Shown: positions 51,554 to 60,157, numbered from the stretch's first letter. The stretch is 64,000 bases of DNA from Herbihabitans rhizosphaerae (GCF_004216555.1 NZ_SGWQ01000005.1:372001-436000), one strand, 5' to 3'. Notes: generated by a model not told the origin, from the sequence alone. A program made the numbers and translations.

Positions 51554-52939
51554 GTGATCAGTCTTGTCGAGCGCCTGCGGGCCGAGCTGGGTCCCGACGC
51601 CGTGCTCACCGACGCCGACGTCACCGACAGCTACGCGCGCGACATGATGCCGCTGGCGCCGTCCGGCAGCCCGCTCGCGGTCGCGCTGCCCGATGACGTT
51701 CCCGGTGTGCAGGCGGTCGTGCGCGCGTGCGCCGAGGCGAAGGTGCCGATCGTGCCGCGCGGCGCCGGCAGCGGACTGACCGGTGCGGCCAACGCGATCG
51801 ACGGCTGCGTCGTGCTGGTCACCACCAAGCTCGACGAGATCGTGGAGATCGACCCGGACAACCGGCTCGCCGTCGTGCAGCCCGGCGTGATCAACCTGGA
51901 CCTGCGCGGCGCGGTGGAGAAGCACGGGCTGTTCTATCCGCCGGACCCGTCCAGCTACGACTGGTGCACGATCGGCGGCAACCTGTCCACCAACGCGGGC
52001 GGGCTGTGCTGCGTGAAGTACGGCGTGACCACCGACTCCGTGCTCGGGCTCGACGTGGTCCTGGCCGACGGGTCACTGCTGCGCACCGGGCGGCGGACCG
52101 TGAAGGGCGTGGCCGGCTACGACCTGACGAAACTGTTCATCGGCAGCGAGGGCACCCTCGGCGTGATCACCCAGGCCACGCTCGCGCTGCGGCCGCTGCC
52201 CCAGGCGCCCGGCACGCTCGTCGCCGCGTTCAACGCCACCGAGTCGGCCGGCGCCGCGGTCGCCCGGATCGTGCGCGAGGGCGTCGTGCCGTCGCTGATG
52301 GAGATCATGGACGCCACCTCGATCGCCGCCGTCGAGGAGCACCTGAAGATGGAGATCGGCGCCGGCAAGGGGTGTGCCGCGCTGCTGATCTGCCAGTCCG
52401 ACGCGGGCGGCGAGGCGGCCCGGCGGGAGCTGACCGCGATCGAGCAGGTGTGCGCCGACAGCGGCGCCGACCTGCTGCACACCACCTACGACCTGGCCGA
52501 GGGGCGGATGCTGCTGACCGCGCGCCGGGCCGTGCTGTCGGCGTTGGAGGTGTACGGCGCCTGGCTCACCGACGACGTGTGCGTGCCTCGGACCAGGATC
52601 GGCGAGCTGATCGCGGCCTGCGAGCGGATCTCCGCGGATCGTCGGCTGCGGATCGCCGTGGTCGGGCACGCCGGCGACGGCAACATGCACCCGACGATCG
52701 TGTACGACCCGACCTCGACCGACGAGTTCGAGCGGGCGCACCTGGCGTTCGGCGAGATCCTGGAGGCCGGCCTGGCGCTCGGCGGCACGGTCACCGGGGA
52801 GCACGGCATCGGCAAGATCAAGCGCGACTGGCTGGAGCGCGAGATCGGCCCGATCGGGATGCGCGTGCACCGGTCGATCAAAGCGGCGCTGGACCCGGAG
52901 AACCTGTTCAACCCGGGTTCGATGTTCGCGATGGAGTGA
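51554..52939 (+). CDS. FAD-linked oxidase, GlcD/D-lactate-dehydrogenase type
   Basis: A 461-residue protein: FAD-binding PCMH part ('VPIVPRGAGSGLTGAANAIDGCVVLVT', 'WCTIGGNLSTNAGGLCCVKYG', 'LFIGSEGTLGVITQATLALRP') and FAD-oxidase C domain ('VVGHAGDGNMHPTIVYDP', 'GGTVTGEHGIGKIKRDWL', 'FNPGSMF'). Oxidises a 2-hydroxyacid such as glycolate or D-lactate. Monocistronic. Confidence 0.93.
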   Translation: MISLVERLRAELGPDAVLTDADVTDSYARDMMPLAPSGSPLAVALPDDVPGVQAVVRACAEAKVPIVPRGAGSGLTGAANAIDGCVVLVTTKLDEIVEIDPDNRLAVVQPGVINLDLRGAVEKHGLFYPPDPSSYDWCTIGGNLSTNAGGLCCVKYGVTTDSVLGLDVVLADGSLLRTGRRTVKGVAGYDLTKLFIGSEGTLGVITQATLALRPLPQAPGTLVAAFNATESAGAAVARIVREGVVPSLMEIMDATSIAAVEEHLKMEIGAGKGCAALLICQSDAGGEAARRELTAIEQVCADSGADLLHTTYDLAEGRMLLTARRAVLSALEVYGAWLTDDVCVPRTRIGELIAACERISADRRLRIAVVGHAGDGNMHPTIVYDPTSTDEFERAHLAFGEILEAGLALGGTVTGEHGIGKIKRDWLEREIGPIGMRVHRSIKAALDPENLFNPGSMFAME

Positions 52940-52957
52940 CGCCGACATCGGGCCACG

Positions 52958-52992
52958 GCGGGATTGAGCCCGCTGAATCACCTTTTCGGGTT
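52958..52992 (+). repeat. Intergenic repeat, copy 2
   Basis: GCGGGATTGAGCCCGC-TGAATCACCTTTTCGGGTT, matching 20664-20696 except for one substitution in the loop and a 2-nt length difference before TTCGGGTT. It stands 18 bp after the oxidase stop. A DnaA-box-like TGTGGATAA follows at 53015. Confidence 0.6.
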
Positions 52993-53030
52993 TGTCAAGC
53001 GGAGCGCCGCGATCTGTGGATAACTGATCG

Positions 53031-53414
53031 CTAGGCGCGTCGGCGCATGAACATGCGGGGGCGGATATCGCCCTCCTCGTCCCAGCCGATCAGGTTGCCG
53101 GCCGCGCTGAACAGGCACAACGCCGTCGTGACGATCAGCGCGACCAGCGCGTTGCCCAGTGACAGGGCGAACCCGGCGTTGGCGGCCAGCGAGACGACAC
53201 CGAAGATCCACTGCTTGACCGTCGGCATCCCGATCGACCGGCTGCGCAGCCACGCGCCCACCAGGATCGCCACGGTCGCCAGCACCGCGACCAGCACGCG
53301 CGCGCCGCCGTCGGTGAGAATCTGCAGCACGAACGCCAGGCCCGCGGTGCCGCCGACCAGCCACGCACCGATCTTGGCGCGGTCGGCGTCCTCCCGGCTC
53401 ACGTCATCGGTCAC
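53031..53414 (-). CDS. Small membrane protein, 127 aa
   Basis: Three to four helices ('IGAWLVGGTAGLAFVLQIL', 'VLVAVLATVAILVGAWL', 'WIFGVVSLAANAGFALSLGNALVALIVTTALCLFSA') and the C-terminal 'GNLIGWDEEGDIRPRMFMRRRA'. No family recognised. It starts at GTG 53414, 8 bp after the dedA gene, and likely shares its transcript. Confidence 0.7.
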   Translation of the reverse strand: MTDDVSREDADRAKIGAWLVGGTAGLAFVLQILTDGGARVLVAVLATVAILVGAWLRSRSIGMPTVKQWIFGVVSLAANAGFALSLGNALVALIVTTALCLFSAAGNLIGWDEEGDIRPRMFMRRRA

Positions 53415-53422
53415 GGCGTGCC

Positions 53423-54097
53423 TCAGGCGGGGTCCTGCTGCTGTTGGGCGCTCTTGCGCTCGCGGCGCGCCTTCACGTACTCGATCACGATCGGGATGAT
53501 CGAGACGAGCACGATGATGATGATCACCGTCTCGATGTTGGTCCGCACCCACTCGATGTTGCCGAGCAGCGCGCCGAGCACGACCAGGCCGACGACCCAC
53601 GCCACGCCGCCGATCGCGGAGTAGGTGAAGTACTTGCGGCGGTCCATCTGGCCGACGCCGGCCACCGCGGTGATGAACGTGCGCACGATCGGCACGAACC
53701 GGGCCAGGATGATCGCCCGCGCGCCGTACTTCTCGAAGAACTCGTGCGTCTTGTCCACGTACTCGCGCTTGAACAGCTTCGAGTCGGGCTTGCTGAACAT
53801 CTTCGGCCCGACCTTGTAGCCGATCCAGTAGCCGACCACGTTGCCGAGGAACGCGCAGACCGTGAGTGTGACCGCGACCAGCCACACCGGCGTGTCGATC
53901 GCGCCGGTCGAGGCGAACAGGCCCGCGGTGAACAGCAGCGAGTCACCGGGCAGGAAGAAGCCCAGCAGCAGGCCGCACTCGGCGAAGATGATCAGGCACA
54001 GCCCGAGCAGCACGTAGGGTCCGAGGCCGTCGAGAATGTTCTCCGGCTTCAGCCAATCGGGCAGCAGGGCAAGGTTTTGGGTGAGCGCGACCGTCAC
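53423..54097 (-). CDS. DedA-family membrane protein (second copy)
   Basis: A 224-residue protein: 'IIFAECGLLLGFFLPGDSLLFTAGLFAS', 'GNVVGYWIGYKVGPKMF', 'FEKYGARAIILARFVPIVRTFITAVAGVGQMDRRKYF'. This version keeps the 'FVPIVRTFITAVAG' motif of canonical DedA better than the copy at 49485, so it is a distinct paralogue, not a recent duplication. Confidence 0.95.
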   Translation of the reverse strand: MTVALTQNLALLPDWLKPENILDGLGPYVLLGLCLIIFAECGLLLGFFLPGDSLLFTAGLFASTGAIDTPVWLVAVTLTVCAFLGNVVGYWIGYKVGPKMFSKPDSKLFKREYVDKTHEFFEKYGARAIILARFVPIVRTFITAVAGVGQMDRRKYFTYSAIGGVAWVVGLVVLGALLGNIEWVRTNIETVIIIIVLVSIIPIVIEYVKARRERKSAQQQQDPA

Positions 54098-54151
54098 GCT
54101 TTAACACGGTACAGGCAGGCCCGCAACTGGTTGCCGTGGCCTACTGGTGAC

Positions 54152-54535
54152 TCAGAGCAGCGTCAGCAGGCCGATCACCGAGCCGGCGGCCAGGCCCAGG
54201 ACCAGCGCGAGCAGCAGGATCACGCCGGCGTTGAGCTTCGGCTCCGGCTCGACCCTGGCGGTCGGCTCGTCCGACCCGGTCGGGGTGGTCTGCTCGGCGG
54301 CCTGGGCGCGCAGCCGGCGGCCGAGATCGCTGCCGGAGATCAGGCCGTAGTCGTAGCCGCTGAACACGCCGTCGCTGGGCCGCGCCGGGACGTCGACGTT
54401 CTCGGTCACCGCGTCGACGGGGCGGGCCTCGACGGTGTCCTCGTCGTCACGAGGAGTGACGGGCGGCGAAGTCTGGGCGGCCTGCGCGCGGAGCGCCTCG
54501 GTCAGCAGCCGCTCGGGATCCTTGCCCGTGCTCAT
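54152..54535 (-). CDS. Hypothetical protein with C-terminal membrane anchor, 127 aa
   Basis: An acidic, probably disordered N-terminal part with two 'LRAQAAxQT' repeats ('EALRAQAAQTSPP' and 'RLRAQAAEQTTPTG'), followed by one C-terminal transmembrane helix ('AGVILLLALVLGLAAGSVIGLL'). The segment 'GVFSGYDYGLISGSDLGRRLRAQAAE' recurs in actinobacterial proteins of unknown function. A tail-anchored topology is likely. Confidence 0.65.
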   Translation of the reverse strand: MSTGKDPERLLTEALRAQAAQTSPPVTPRDDEDTVEARPVDAVTENVDVPARPSDGVFSGYDYGLISGSDLGRRLRAQAAEQTTPTGSDEPTARVEPEPKLNAGVILLLALVLGLAAGSVIGLLTLL

Positions 54536-54575
54536 GTCTCGACGGTAGCCGACCGGCGCGCGCACCGGGTGACGA

Positions 54576-55715
54576 TCAGTCGGGCAGCCACTCGCCCTGG
54601 CGCATCACGGCGTCGACTCGCAGCTCGTCGTCCAGCACCACGAGGTCGGCGGCCAGCCCGCGCGCCAGCGAGCCGGTCTCCTTGCCAAGGCCGAGCAGCG
54701 CGGCCGGCCGGATCGCGGTCGCGTGCACCGCGTCCAGCACGGAGAACCCGCAGCGCCGCACGAAGTTGCGGAACGCGGCGTCCATCGTGAGCGTGCTGCC
54801 GGCCAGCGACGATCCACCGGCCAGCGTCGGCACGCCGTCGCGCACGATCACGTCCAGCCCGCCGATCCGGTACTCGCCGTCGCCCGCTCCGGCCGCGGCG
54901 ATCGCGTCGGTGACCAGGACCGTGCGCTGCTGGCCGGCGTGCCGGCCGGCCAGGTGCACGACGGTCGGATGCAGGTGCGCGAGGTCGACGATCAGCTCGA
55001 CGCTCACCCGCTCGTCGTCCAGCAGCGCGCCGATCGGGCCCGGCTCGCGGTGGTGCAGCGGGCGCATCCCGTTGAACAGGTGCGTGGCGACCGTCGCGCC
55101 GGCGTCGATCGCGGGCAGCACCGCCTCGGCCGTCGCGTCGGTGTGGCCGACCGCGGCGATCACCCCGGCGTCGGCCAGCGTGCGGACCGCGTCCACCGCG
55201 CCGTCCAGCTCGGGCGCGATCGTGACCATGCTGATCGCGCCCCGGCCCGCGGTGAGCAGCGCGTCCACGGAGTCGGCGTCCGGCGGCCGCAGGATGGCCG
55301 GGTCGTGCGCGCCGCAGCGGGCCGCGGACAGGAACGGCCCCTCCAGGTGCACCCCGGCGAGGTGACCCTCGGTGACCAGATCCGCGAGTGCGGCGACCTG
55401 CTCGACCAGCTCGGGAATCGGTCGGGACACCAGGCTGGCCAGCATCGTGGTGGTGCCGTGCGCGCGATGGGTGGCCACGATCCGGGCCACGGTCTCCTGA
55501 TCGGGTGAGGTGAACGCGACCCCGCCCCCGCCGTGGCAGTGAATGTCCACGAACCCGGGCACCACCCAGCGGCCGGACACGTCGGTGCGCGGGCCGGACG
55601 ACGGCTCGCCGTCGCCCACGCCGGTGATCCGGCCGTCCTCGACGGCGACCCAGCCTGGATCGAGCACACCGGACGGCGTCACGACACGGCCGCCGGTGAT
55701 CACGGCACCGGTCAC
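54576..55715 (-). CDS. nagA: N-acetylglucosamine-6-phosphate deacetylase
   Basis: A 379-residue amidohydrolase: 'VVPGFVDIHCHGGGGVAF', 'LAGVHLEGPFLSAARCGAHDP', 'VAAVGHTDA' region, 'ATHLFNGMRPLHHREPGPIGALLDD', 'LVTDAIAAAGAGDGEYRIGG' with catalytic Asp. Deacetylates GlcNAc-6-P in amino-sugar recycling. Overlaps the stop of the sigma factor gene by 4 bp. Confidence 0.95.
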   Translation of the reverse strand: MTGAVITGGRVVTPSGVLDPGWVAVEDGRITGVGDGEPSSGPRTDVSGRWVVPGFVDIHCHGGGGVAFTSPDQETVARIVATHRAHGTTTMLASLVSRPIPELVEQVAALADLVTEGHLAGVHLEGPFLSAARCGAHDPAILRPPDADSVDALLTAGRGAISMVTIAPELDGAVDAVRTLADAGVIAAVGHTDATAEAVLPAIDAGATVATHLFNGMRPLHHREPGPIGALLDDERVSVELIVDLAHLHPTVVHLAGRHAGQQRTVLVTDAIAAAGAGDGEYRIGGLDVIVRDGVPTLAGGSSLAGSTLTMDAAFRNFVRRCGFSVLDAVHATAIRPAALLGLGKETGSLARGLAADLVVLDDELRVDAVMRQGEWLPD

Positions 55716-56293
55716 TGGCCGCCCCCGGCCATGATCTTCTGCAGCGCGTCGAGTGCCCGGCTGGCCGTGGACTTCACCGTGCCCTTGGAGATCCCTGCGG
55801 TGTCGGCGATCTCCGCCTCGGTCAGGTCGCCGTAGTAGCGCAGCACGAGCACCTCGCGCTGTCGCGGCGGGAGTTGGGACAACGCCTTCACCACTGCCTG
55901 GTGTTCGGCGGTCAGCATGGCAAGGCTCTCCGCCGAGCGGGCGTTGGTGGGGTGCGGCGGGGTGTAGTCGCGGGCGGTCTTGCGGCGGCGGAGCACGCTG
56001 CGCGAACCGTTCACCACGGCGGTGCGCAGGTACCCGACGGCCGCGGCCGCGTCGCGCAGGTTGCCCCAGTTGCGGTGCAGGCCGGTGAACGCCTCCTGCA
56101 CCACGTCCTCGGCCGTCGCCGGCTCGTCGACCAGCAGCATCGCGATGCGGACCAGCCGCATCCGGTGGGTGCGGTAGAGGTCTTCGAGGGTCAGCGGCGT
56201 GGCCGGTGTCGCGGGTGCCGGCGGCGCGGTGCCGTCCACCGCGCGCAGATGGCGCAACGTCTGCTCGACATTGCTCCCGGCACCTCGCTCCAC
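55712..56293 (-). CDS. ECF RNA polymerase sigma factor (SigE/SigM-like family)
   Basis: A 193-residue sigma factor. Region 2: 'LYRTHRMRLVRIAMLLVDEPATAEDVVQEAFTGLHRNWGNL'. Region 4: 'ALSQLPPRQREVLVLRYYGDLTEAEIADTAGISKGTVKSTASRALDAL'. This is the SigE/SACE subfamily (ECF40/41-like) common in actinomycetes. No anti-sigma gene is adjacent; instead it is coupled to nagA, which is unusual. Confidence 0.92.
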   Translation of the reverse strand: MERGAGSNVEQTLRHLRAVDGTAPPAPATPATPLTLEDLYRTHRMRLVRIAMLLVDEPATAEDVVQEAFTGLHRNWGNLRDAAAAVGYLRTAVVNGSRSVLRRRKTARDYTPPHPTNARSAESLAMLTAEHQAVVKALSQLPPRQREVLVLRYYGDLTEAEIADTAGISKGTVKSTASRALDALQKIMAGGGQ

Positions 56294-56342
56294 ACGATGA
56301 CCTTACCGTTCGGAGCGCTTTCGGCCATGGTCCAGACGGGCG

Positions 56343-56810
56343 TCAGTACGTTCCGCCCAGCTTCGAGTGATCCCAACTGACCGTGGACGTCGGGCGGAAC
56401 ACCAGGCCGACCCGCTTCTCCGCCTGCAGCCGCACGAACTGGGTGGCGGCGGTGGCGACGTCCGGGTCGGGCGTGTACCGCTCCAGCATCGCGGTGCCGA
56501 TCCGGGCGATCTCCTCGATGTCGCGCACGACCTCGACGTCGCACTCCATGGTGACGCCGCGCAACTCCTCGTAGGACTGCCCGGACTCGACCAGCACGGT
56601 GGCCTGCGGCAGCCGGTCCAGGTTGGCCACCTTCTGCGACTTGGCGTAGGTCCAGGTGGCGATGCCGCCGTCCTCGTGCGGGACGAACCAGAGCGGCACC
56701 ACGTGCGGCCGGCCGTTGCGCCCGATCGAGGCGATGGTGGCGATCTTCTGCTCGTCGAGCAGCGCGCGCACCTCGTCCGGGGTGAGCTGGATCTGGTCGC
56801 GCCGCGACAT
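56343..56810 (-). CDS. PPOX-class F420/FMN-dependent protein
   Basis: A 155-residue split barrel: 'IQLTPDEVRALLDEQKIATIASIGRNGRPHVVPLWFVPHEDGGIATWTYAKSQKVANLDRLPQATVLVESG', typical of the Rv-type F420-binding PPOX proteins. ATG 56810 overlaps the upstream SDR stop by one base (TGATG). Function likely a reductase; cofactor F420 is inference. Confidence 0.85.
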   Translation of the reverse strand: MSRRDQIQLTPDEVRALLDEQKIATIASIGRNGRPHVVPLWFVPHEDGGIATWTYAKSQKVANLDRLPQATVLVESGQSYEELRGVTMECDVEVVRDIEEIARIGTAMLERYTPDPDVATAATQFVRLQAEKRVGLVFRPTSTVSWDHSKLGGTY

Positions 56811-57724
56811 CAGTTCGCGCGCACCTTCGCCGATTTGCTCTTCGCCGCGGCCCTTGCACCCGGTCCGACCAGGCTGGACTCTTCCGAGCCGCGCTTGGCG
56901 ATGTCCTCGAGTACGGCCTTGTCCGCGGGCGGCACCAGCTTGCGGGCGTTGAGCTCCACGACCCTGGGGATGAACGAGCGGACGAGTTTGAGCGCGCCGA
57001 CCCAGCCGGGTACGTGCACCGCGCGGGAGCGTTTCTGGATGCCGGCCACGATCAGGTCCACGGCGACCGACAGCGGGTACTTCTTGCTGGCCAGGCCGGG
57101 TGCGGCCTTGCGCAGCGGGCCGAAGACCGGGTGCTCGTCGGCGCTGTTGACCATGTCGGTGGCGATCCAGGTCGGGTGTGCCACGCCGACGTCCACGCCG
57201 AGGTGCTTGACCTCGGCCCGCAGGCTGTTGGCGAACGCCTCGACGCCGGCCTTGGCCGCGCTGTAGGCGGAGTTGCCCGGGATGTGCACGATCGCGGCGA
57301 GCGAGGAGATGAGCAGGGCGTACCCGTTGCTCTCGATCAGGTGAGGCAGGGTGACCCGGACGGTCCGCCACACGCCGAGCAGATCCACCTCGATCACGCG
57401 CTCGAATGCCTTCGGGTCGATCGACCGGGTGAAACCGGTGGCCGCGACGCCGGCGTTGGCCACCACCGCGTCGATCCGGCCGTACCGCTGCACCACGCCG
57501 TCGACCGCGCGCTCCAGGTCGTCCCAGCTCGTGACGTCGGCCTCCCAGACGCCGGCGTCGGCGCCGATCTCGGCCGCGACCTTCTCCATCTCGTCGCGCT
57601 CGAGGCCGACGAGGGCCACCTTGGCGCCCTTCTTGGCCAGGTCACGGGCGACTCCGGCGCCGATCCCGCGGGCCGCGCCGGTGACCAGCACGACCTTGCC
57701 CTTGACGCTTCGCTTGCGGCCCAT
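56810..57724 (-). CDS. Short-chain dehydrogenase/reductase
   Basis: A 304-residue SDR with 'VVLVTGAARGIGAGVARDLAKKG', 'ANAGVA', 'ALLISSLAAIVHIPGNSAYSAAKAGVEAFANSL' and a C-terminal extension ('SFIPRVVELNARKLVPPADKAVLEDIAKRGSEESSLVGPG') as in mycobacterial SDRs. ATG 57724 follows a GAGGAGG site. Coupled to the PPOX gene. Confidence 0.92.
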   Translation of the reverse strand: MGRKRSVKGKVVLVTGAARGIGAGVARDLAKKGAKVALVGLERDEMEKVAAEIGADAGVWEADVTSWDDLERAVDGVVQRYGRIDAVVANAGVAATGFTRSIDPKAFERVIEVDLLGVWRTVRVTLPHLIESNGYALLISSLAAIVHIPGNSAYSAAKAGVEAFANSLRAEVKHLGVDVGVAHPTWIATDMVNSADEHPVFGPLRKAAPGLASKKYPLSVAVDLIVAGIQKRSRAVHVPGWVGALKLVRSFIPRVVELNARKLVPPADKAVLEDIAKRGSEESSLVGPGARAAAKSKSAKVRAN

Positions 57725-57815
57725 GGTTCCTCCTCGACGGCGACACCTGGCCGATCGGACGTTACCTGAACCTACCGCCAGTAAGCTACTGGCGAGTTCT
57801 GTTGCGACGTGAGCG

Positions 57816-58241
57816 CTATCGGGCGTACGGCGACAGCGGCCGGACGACCACGGGTCTCGGCAGGTTCTCGGGGACGGAGCACTCCGGCTGCTTCGGAGTC
57901 TCCATGCCGACCGGAGCGCCGGGTGCGCCCGGCGCCGGCAGCGAGAGAATCGAGCGGAGGGCCCACAGCGGCGAGTGGTGGTACTGGTAGCTGACGCCCG
58001 TGGGACTGAAGATTTCGGCGTCGTCCAGCGTCGGCACCCGGTAGGCGGTCGCAGCGGTTTCGCCTCGCAAAATGAGCACATCGGCACACATCTGCCATTT
58101 GAAGATCGCAGCCACGAGATAGGGAGCGTCCTGTGGCCCCCAGCGAATCAGGGTCCAATGGCGTCGGCGAAGCTCCGACAGCAGATCATCGAGTTCGAGA
58201 GAGAATGTCTCGACTGGCCACTTTCCGCTCGTGCTCGTCAT
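57816..58241 (-). CDS. Hypothetical protein, 141 aa
   Basis: A soluble protein: 'LDDLLSELRRRHWTLIRWGPQDAPYLVAAIFKWQMCADVLILRGETAATAYRVP', then 'WALRSILSLPAPG' and a Pro-rich tail. No family recognised, but the 'LRRRHWT' and 'LRSIL' elements reappear in the decayed gene at 9114-9278. It lies before the XRE regulator on the same strand and may belong to the same accessory block. Confidence 0.65.
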   Translation of the reverse strand: MTSTSGKWPVETFSLELDDLLSELRRRHWTLIRWGPQDAPYLVAAIFKWQMCADVLILRGETAATAYRVPTLDDAEIFSPTGVSYQYHHSPLWALRSILSLPAPGAPGAPVGMETPKQPECSVPENLPRPVVVRPLSPYAR

Positions 58242-58326
58242 GGTGTGCGCCTCGCTCCGCCCAGATGAATCGCCTCACTGGGAAGTTATGTCGCGATAGT
58301 GGCGAGCGCGAGGTTAAGTCACGTGC

Positions 58327-59169
58327 TCACATAAATTCGTTGGCAACCGAATCGAGAAGAATTTTCGCACGCTCGCCGGAAACGGCACGGTCGCGAAAGT
58401 ATTCGAACAAGTTGAGGTGGTATTCGACGTCCTGCGGGTCGCGCAGGGCGACTTCCCCGGAGAACAGTTCGACTATCACGAGGCGATCGTCGTAGACCAC
58501 GAACACGTTCAGCGGTGCGGCACTGACCATGACGCCATTCGGGATGATCGCAAGATCCAGGTTCGGCTGGTCTACGAGCGCGGACATATGTCGGAGTTGG
58601 CTCACTATGACGGCCGACTCGGCGCGCTGCCACCGAACCGCTTGTTCGGTGAGAAGAAAGTGGAATCGGCGAGACTCGTCCGTGAGGACTTCTTGACTGT
58701 CCAGGCGAGCCCTGACGGCCTTCTCCACGTCCCGGTCAGGGTTGCCCTTCACGGTCGGAGTGAGGACCGCGCGAGCGTACTCGGGAGCTTGGATCAGTCC
58801 AGAGGGGATAGCCGGTAGGAACTGCCGGACCGCGGACGATGATTCCGCGAGCGCTTTCAGCTCAGCTTGCTTTCGCCAGAGGCCGACTCGGGCATACGAG
58901 CGCCACGACGCATAGTCGACGTTGGCCGCACGGGCTAGCGAGAGCAGTTCGTGAGCCACCTCTGCGGGCACGTCGAGCGCCTTCACGATGCGCTCGACGT
59001 CTACGACGGTGGGCAAGACCTTGCCGGATTCGATCCGGCTCACCTTGGACTGAGACATGGCTGCGCGAACGGCCAGCCTGTCGCCGGACAGGCCAGCCGC
59101 TTTGCGTAGGTCCCTCAGCGCCTCTGCCAGATGCTTGCGACCTTGTTCCCGATTGTCAGGTTCGAGCAT
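58327..59169 (-). CDS. XRE-family regulator with DUF5753 domain
   Basis: A 280-residue protein: helix-turn-helix 'ALRDLRKAAGLSGDRLAVRAAMSQSKVSRIESGKVLPTVVDVERIVKAL' and a DUF5753 C-terminal domain ('LPAIPSGLIQAPEYARAVL', 'RQEVLTD'-like, 'FHFLLTEQAVRWQ', 'LAIIPNGVMVSAAPLNVFVVYDDRLVIVELFSGEVALRDPQDVEYHLNLFEYFRDRAVSG'). WhiJ/AbaA-like regulators of this sort control secondary metabolism in Streptomyces. Its start overlaps the DUF6879 gene end by 14 bp. Confidence 0.9.
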   Translation of the reverse strand: MLEPDNREQGRKHLAEALRDLRKAAGLSGDRLAVRAAMSQSKVSRIESGKVLPTVVDVERIVKALDVPAEVAHELLSLARAANVDYASWRSYARVGLWRKQAELKALAESSSAVRQFLPAIPSGLIQAPEYARAVLTPTVKGNPDRDVEKAVRARLDSQEVLTDESRRFHFLLTEQAVRWQRAESAVIVSQLRHMSALVDQPNLDLAIIPNGVMVSAAPLNVFVVYDDRLVIVELFSGEVALRDPQDVEYHLNLFEYFRDRAVSGERAKILLDSVANEFM

Positions 59170-59671
59170 TCCATTCACTGAAGCGTTGAGCGTGGGCCAA
59201 TGCCGTGTCACGCCAATTGAGGTACTTGTCCAAGTCCGGGTGTTCGATCTTGTCCACGTTGATCAGGGTTCCGTCGGAGCGGAAGTTCAGATCGACCACC
59301 GTGGACTCATCAAAGAGCCAAAAGTCTTGCGAAGGCAGCTCGAGGTCAAGCTCGGTGAGGTCAAGGATACGAATGTCCTCACCGGCCACAATATTTCCCG
59401 GAACCGCCCAATCAAGCTGGAACCTCTGGTACTCGGTGAGCGGCTGCCGGACAGTGCGGACGCGACCGATGGTCTTACCGGCTGCCACCAGAGACCGGAC
59501 CGTCTCGTGCCACGCCGAGTTGTGCTCCTCGGGCTTGGGTTCCCCGGTGCGCCACCGGCGCAGATTCTCCTGCTCGTTCGGCATGGTGTAGGTCGGCTGA
59601 GTCTCGAATCTCCACGCCGATTGTTCGTAGCCGGTGAGGTACCGGCCGAACTGTTCCCCGTCTAGGAGCAC
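59156..59671 (-). CDS. DUF6879-like protein, 171 aa
   Basis: 'LDGEQFGRYLTGYEQSAWRFETQPTYTMPNEQENLRRWRTGEP', 'VRTVRQPLTEYQRFQLDWAVPGNIVAGEDIRILDLTELDLELPSQDFWLFDESTVVDLNFR': the conserved text of DUF6879 proteins, which usually sit next to XRE/DUF5753 regulators. Starts at GTG 59671, overlapping the next upstream gene by 10 bp. Function unknown; probable partner of the regulator. Confidence 0.85.
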   Translation of the reverse strand: MLLDGEQFGRYLTGYEQSAWRFETQPTYTMPNEQENLRRWRTGEPKPEEHNSAWHETVRSLVAAGKTIGRVRTVRQPLTEYQRFQLDWAVPGNIVAGEDIRILDLTELDLELPSQDFWLFDESTVVDLNFRSDGTLINVDKIEHPDLDKYLNWRDTALAHAQRFSEWNART

Positions 59672-59904
59672 TGCAGAGCCTCCGTGAGCCGTTGTACCGT
59701 CTCCGCGCTGCCCGACCGGGCCAGTGCGGTCACCGCCGCCAGCACCACGTCGGGCGGCAACTCGACGGCCGATTCGCCGTCTCCCAGCTCCAATCCCTCA
59801 GCGGTGGTCACGAGATCGCCTTGCACCACGGCTGTTCCCCGGTCCGAGACATAGACGGCCGGGCACGTGCCGTTCTCACAACCGGACACCTTACGTAGCT
59901 TCAT
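59662..59904 (-). CDS. Small Cys-containing protein, 80 aa
   Basis: MKLRKVSGCENGTCPAVYVS, then 'DRGTAVVQGDLVTTAEGLEL' and a helical tail ending 'QRLTEALQCS'. The 'CxxGxCPxVYxxDRG' motif recurs in small proteins beside DUF6879/XRE genes. Occupies the place taken by DUF397 proteins in whiJ-type clusters. Overlaps the DUF6879 gene. Diverges from the peptide gene at 60047, so the 142-bp gap holds both promoters. Confidence 0.75.
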   Translation of the reverse strand: MKLRKVSGCENGTCPAVYVSDRGTAVVQGDLVTTAEGLELGDGESAVELPPDVVLAAVTALARSGSAETVQRLTEALQCS

Positions 59905-60046
59905 GCTTACAGCCTCCGCTACAGGGTCTGGCCCGGGCAAACGCCAGTCACGATCTCGCATAACTTGGCTGGGCTTCACCCGTTCCCGGCACTGTCGTGC
60001 TCCGGCAACCTGGAAGGGCGATCTTCCTGAGACAGGAGGTAGACGG

Positions 60047-60157
60047 GTGGGCAAGCGTGACGCGGACCGGGACGGTCAGGGCGACTCTCAGCCGGACAAG
60101 TGGGAGAACTGGGGTAGCAAGGACGATGGCAACAAGCACGAAGGCGACGACAAGTAG
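60047..60157 (+). CDS. Putative imiditide-like RiPP precursor peptide, 36 aa
   Basis: AGGAGGT (60034-60040), the best Shine-Dalgarno in the window, stands 6 nt before GTG 60047. The product is extremely charged and hydrophilic: 9 Asp, 2 Glu, 5 Lys and 2 Arg of 36, with no hydrophobic stretch. Asp-Gly pairs occur at residues 9-10 ('RDGQGDS') and 27-28 ('DDGNKH'), separated by 'KWENWGS'. Asp-Gly is the most favourable site for methylation-driven aspartimide formation. A PIMT-like gene starts 15 bp later on the same strand. Known imiditides have just such a pair. Modification and the residue used are inference. Confidence 0.65.
   Translation: MGKRDADRDGQGDSQPDKWENWGSKDDGNKHEGDDK

Noticed and set aside
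49485-54097. The two DedA genes as a recent duplication
   Set aside because: The proteins share only family motifs and differ in most other positions, so they are old paralogues.
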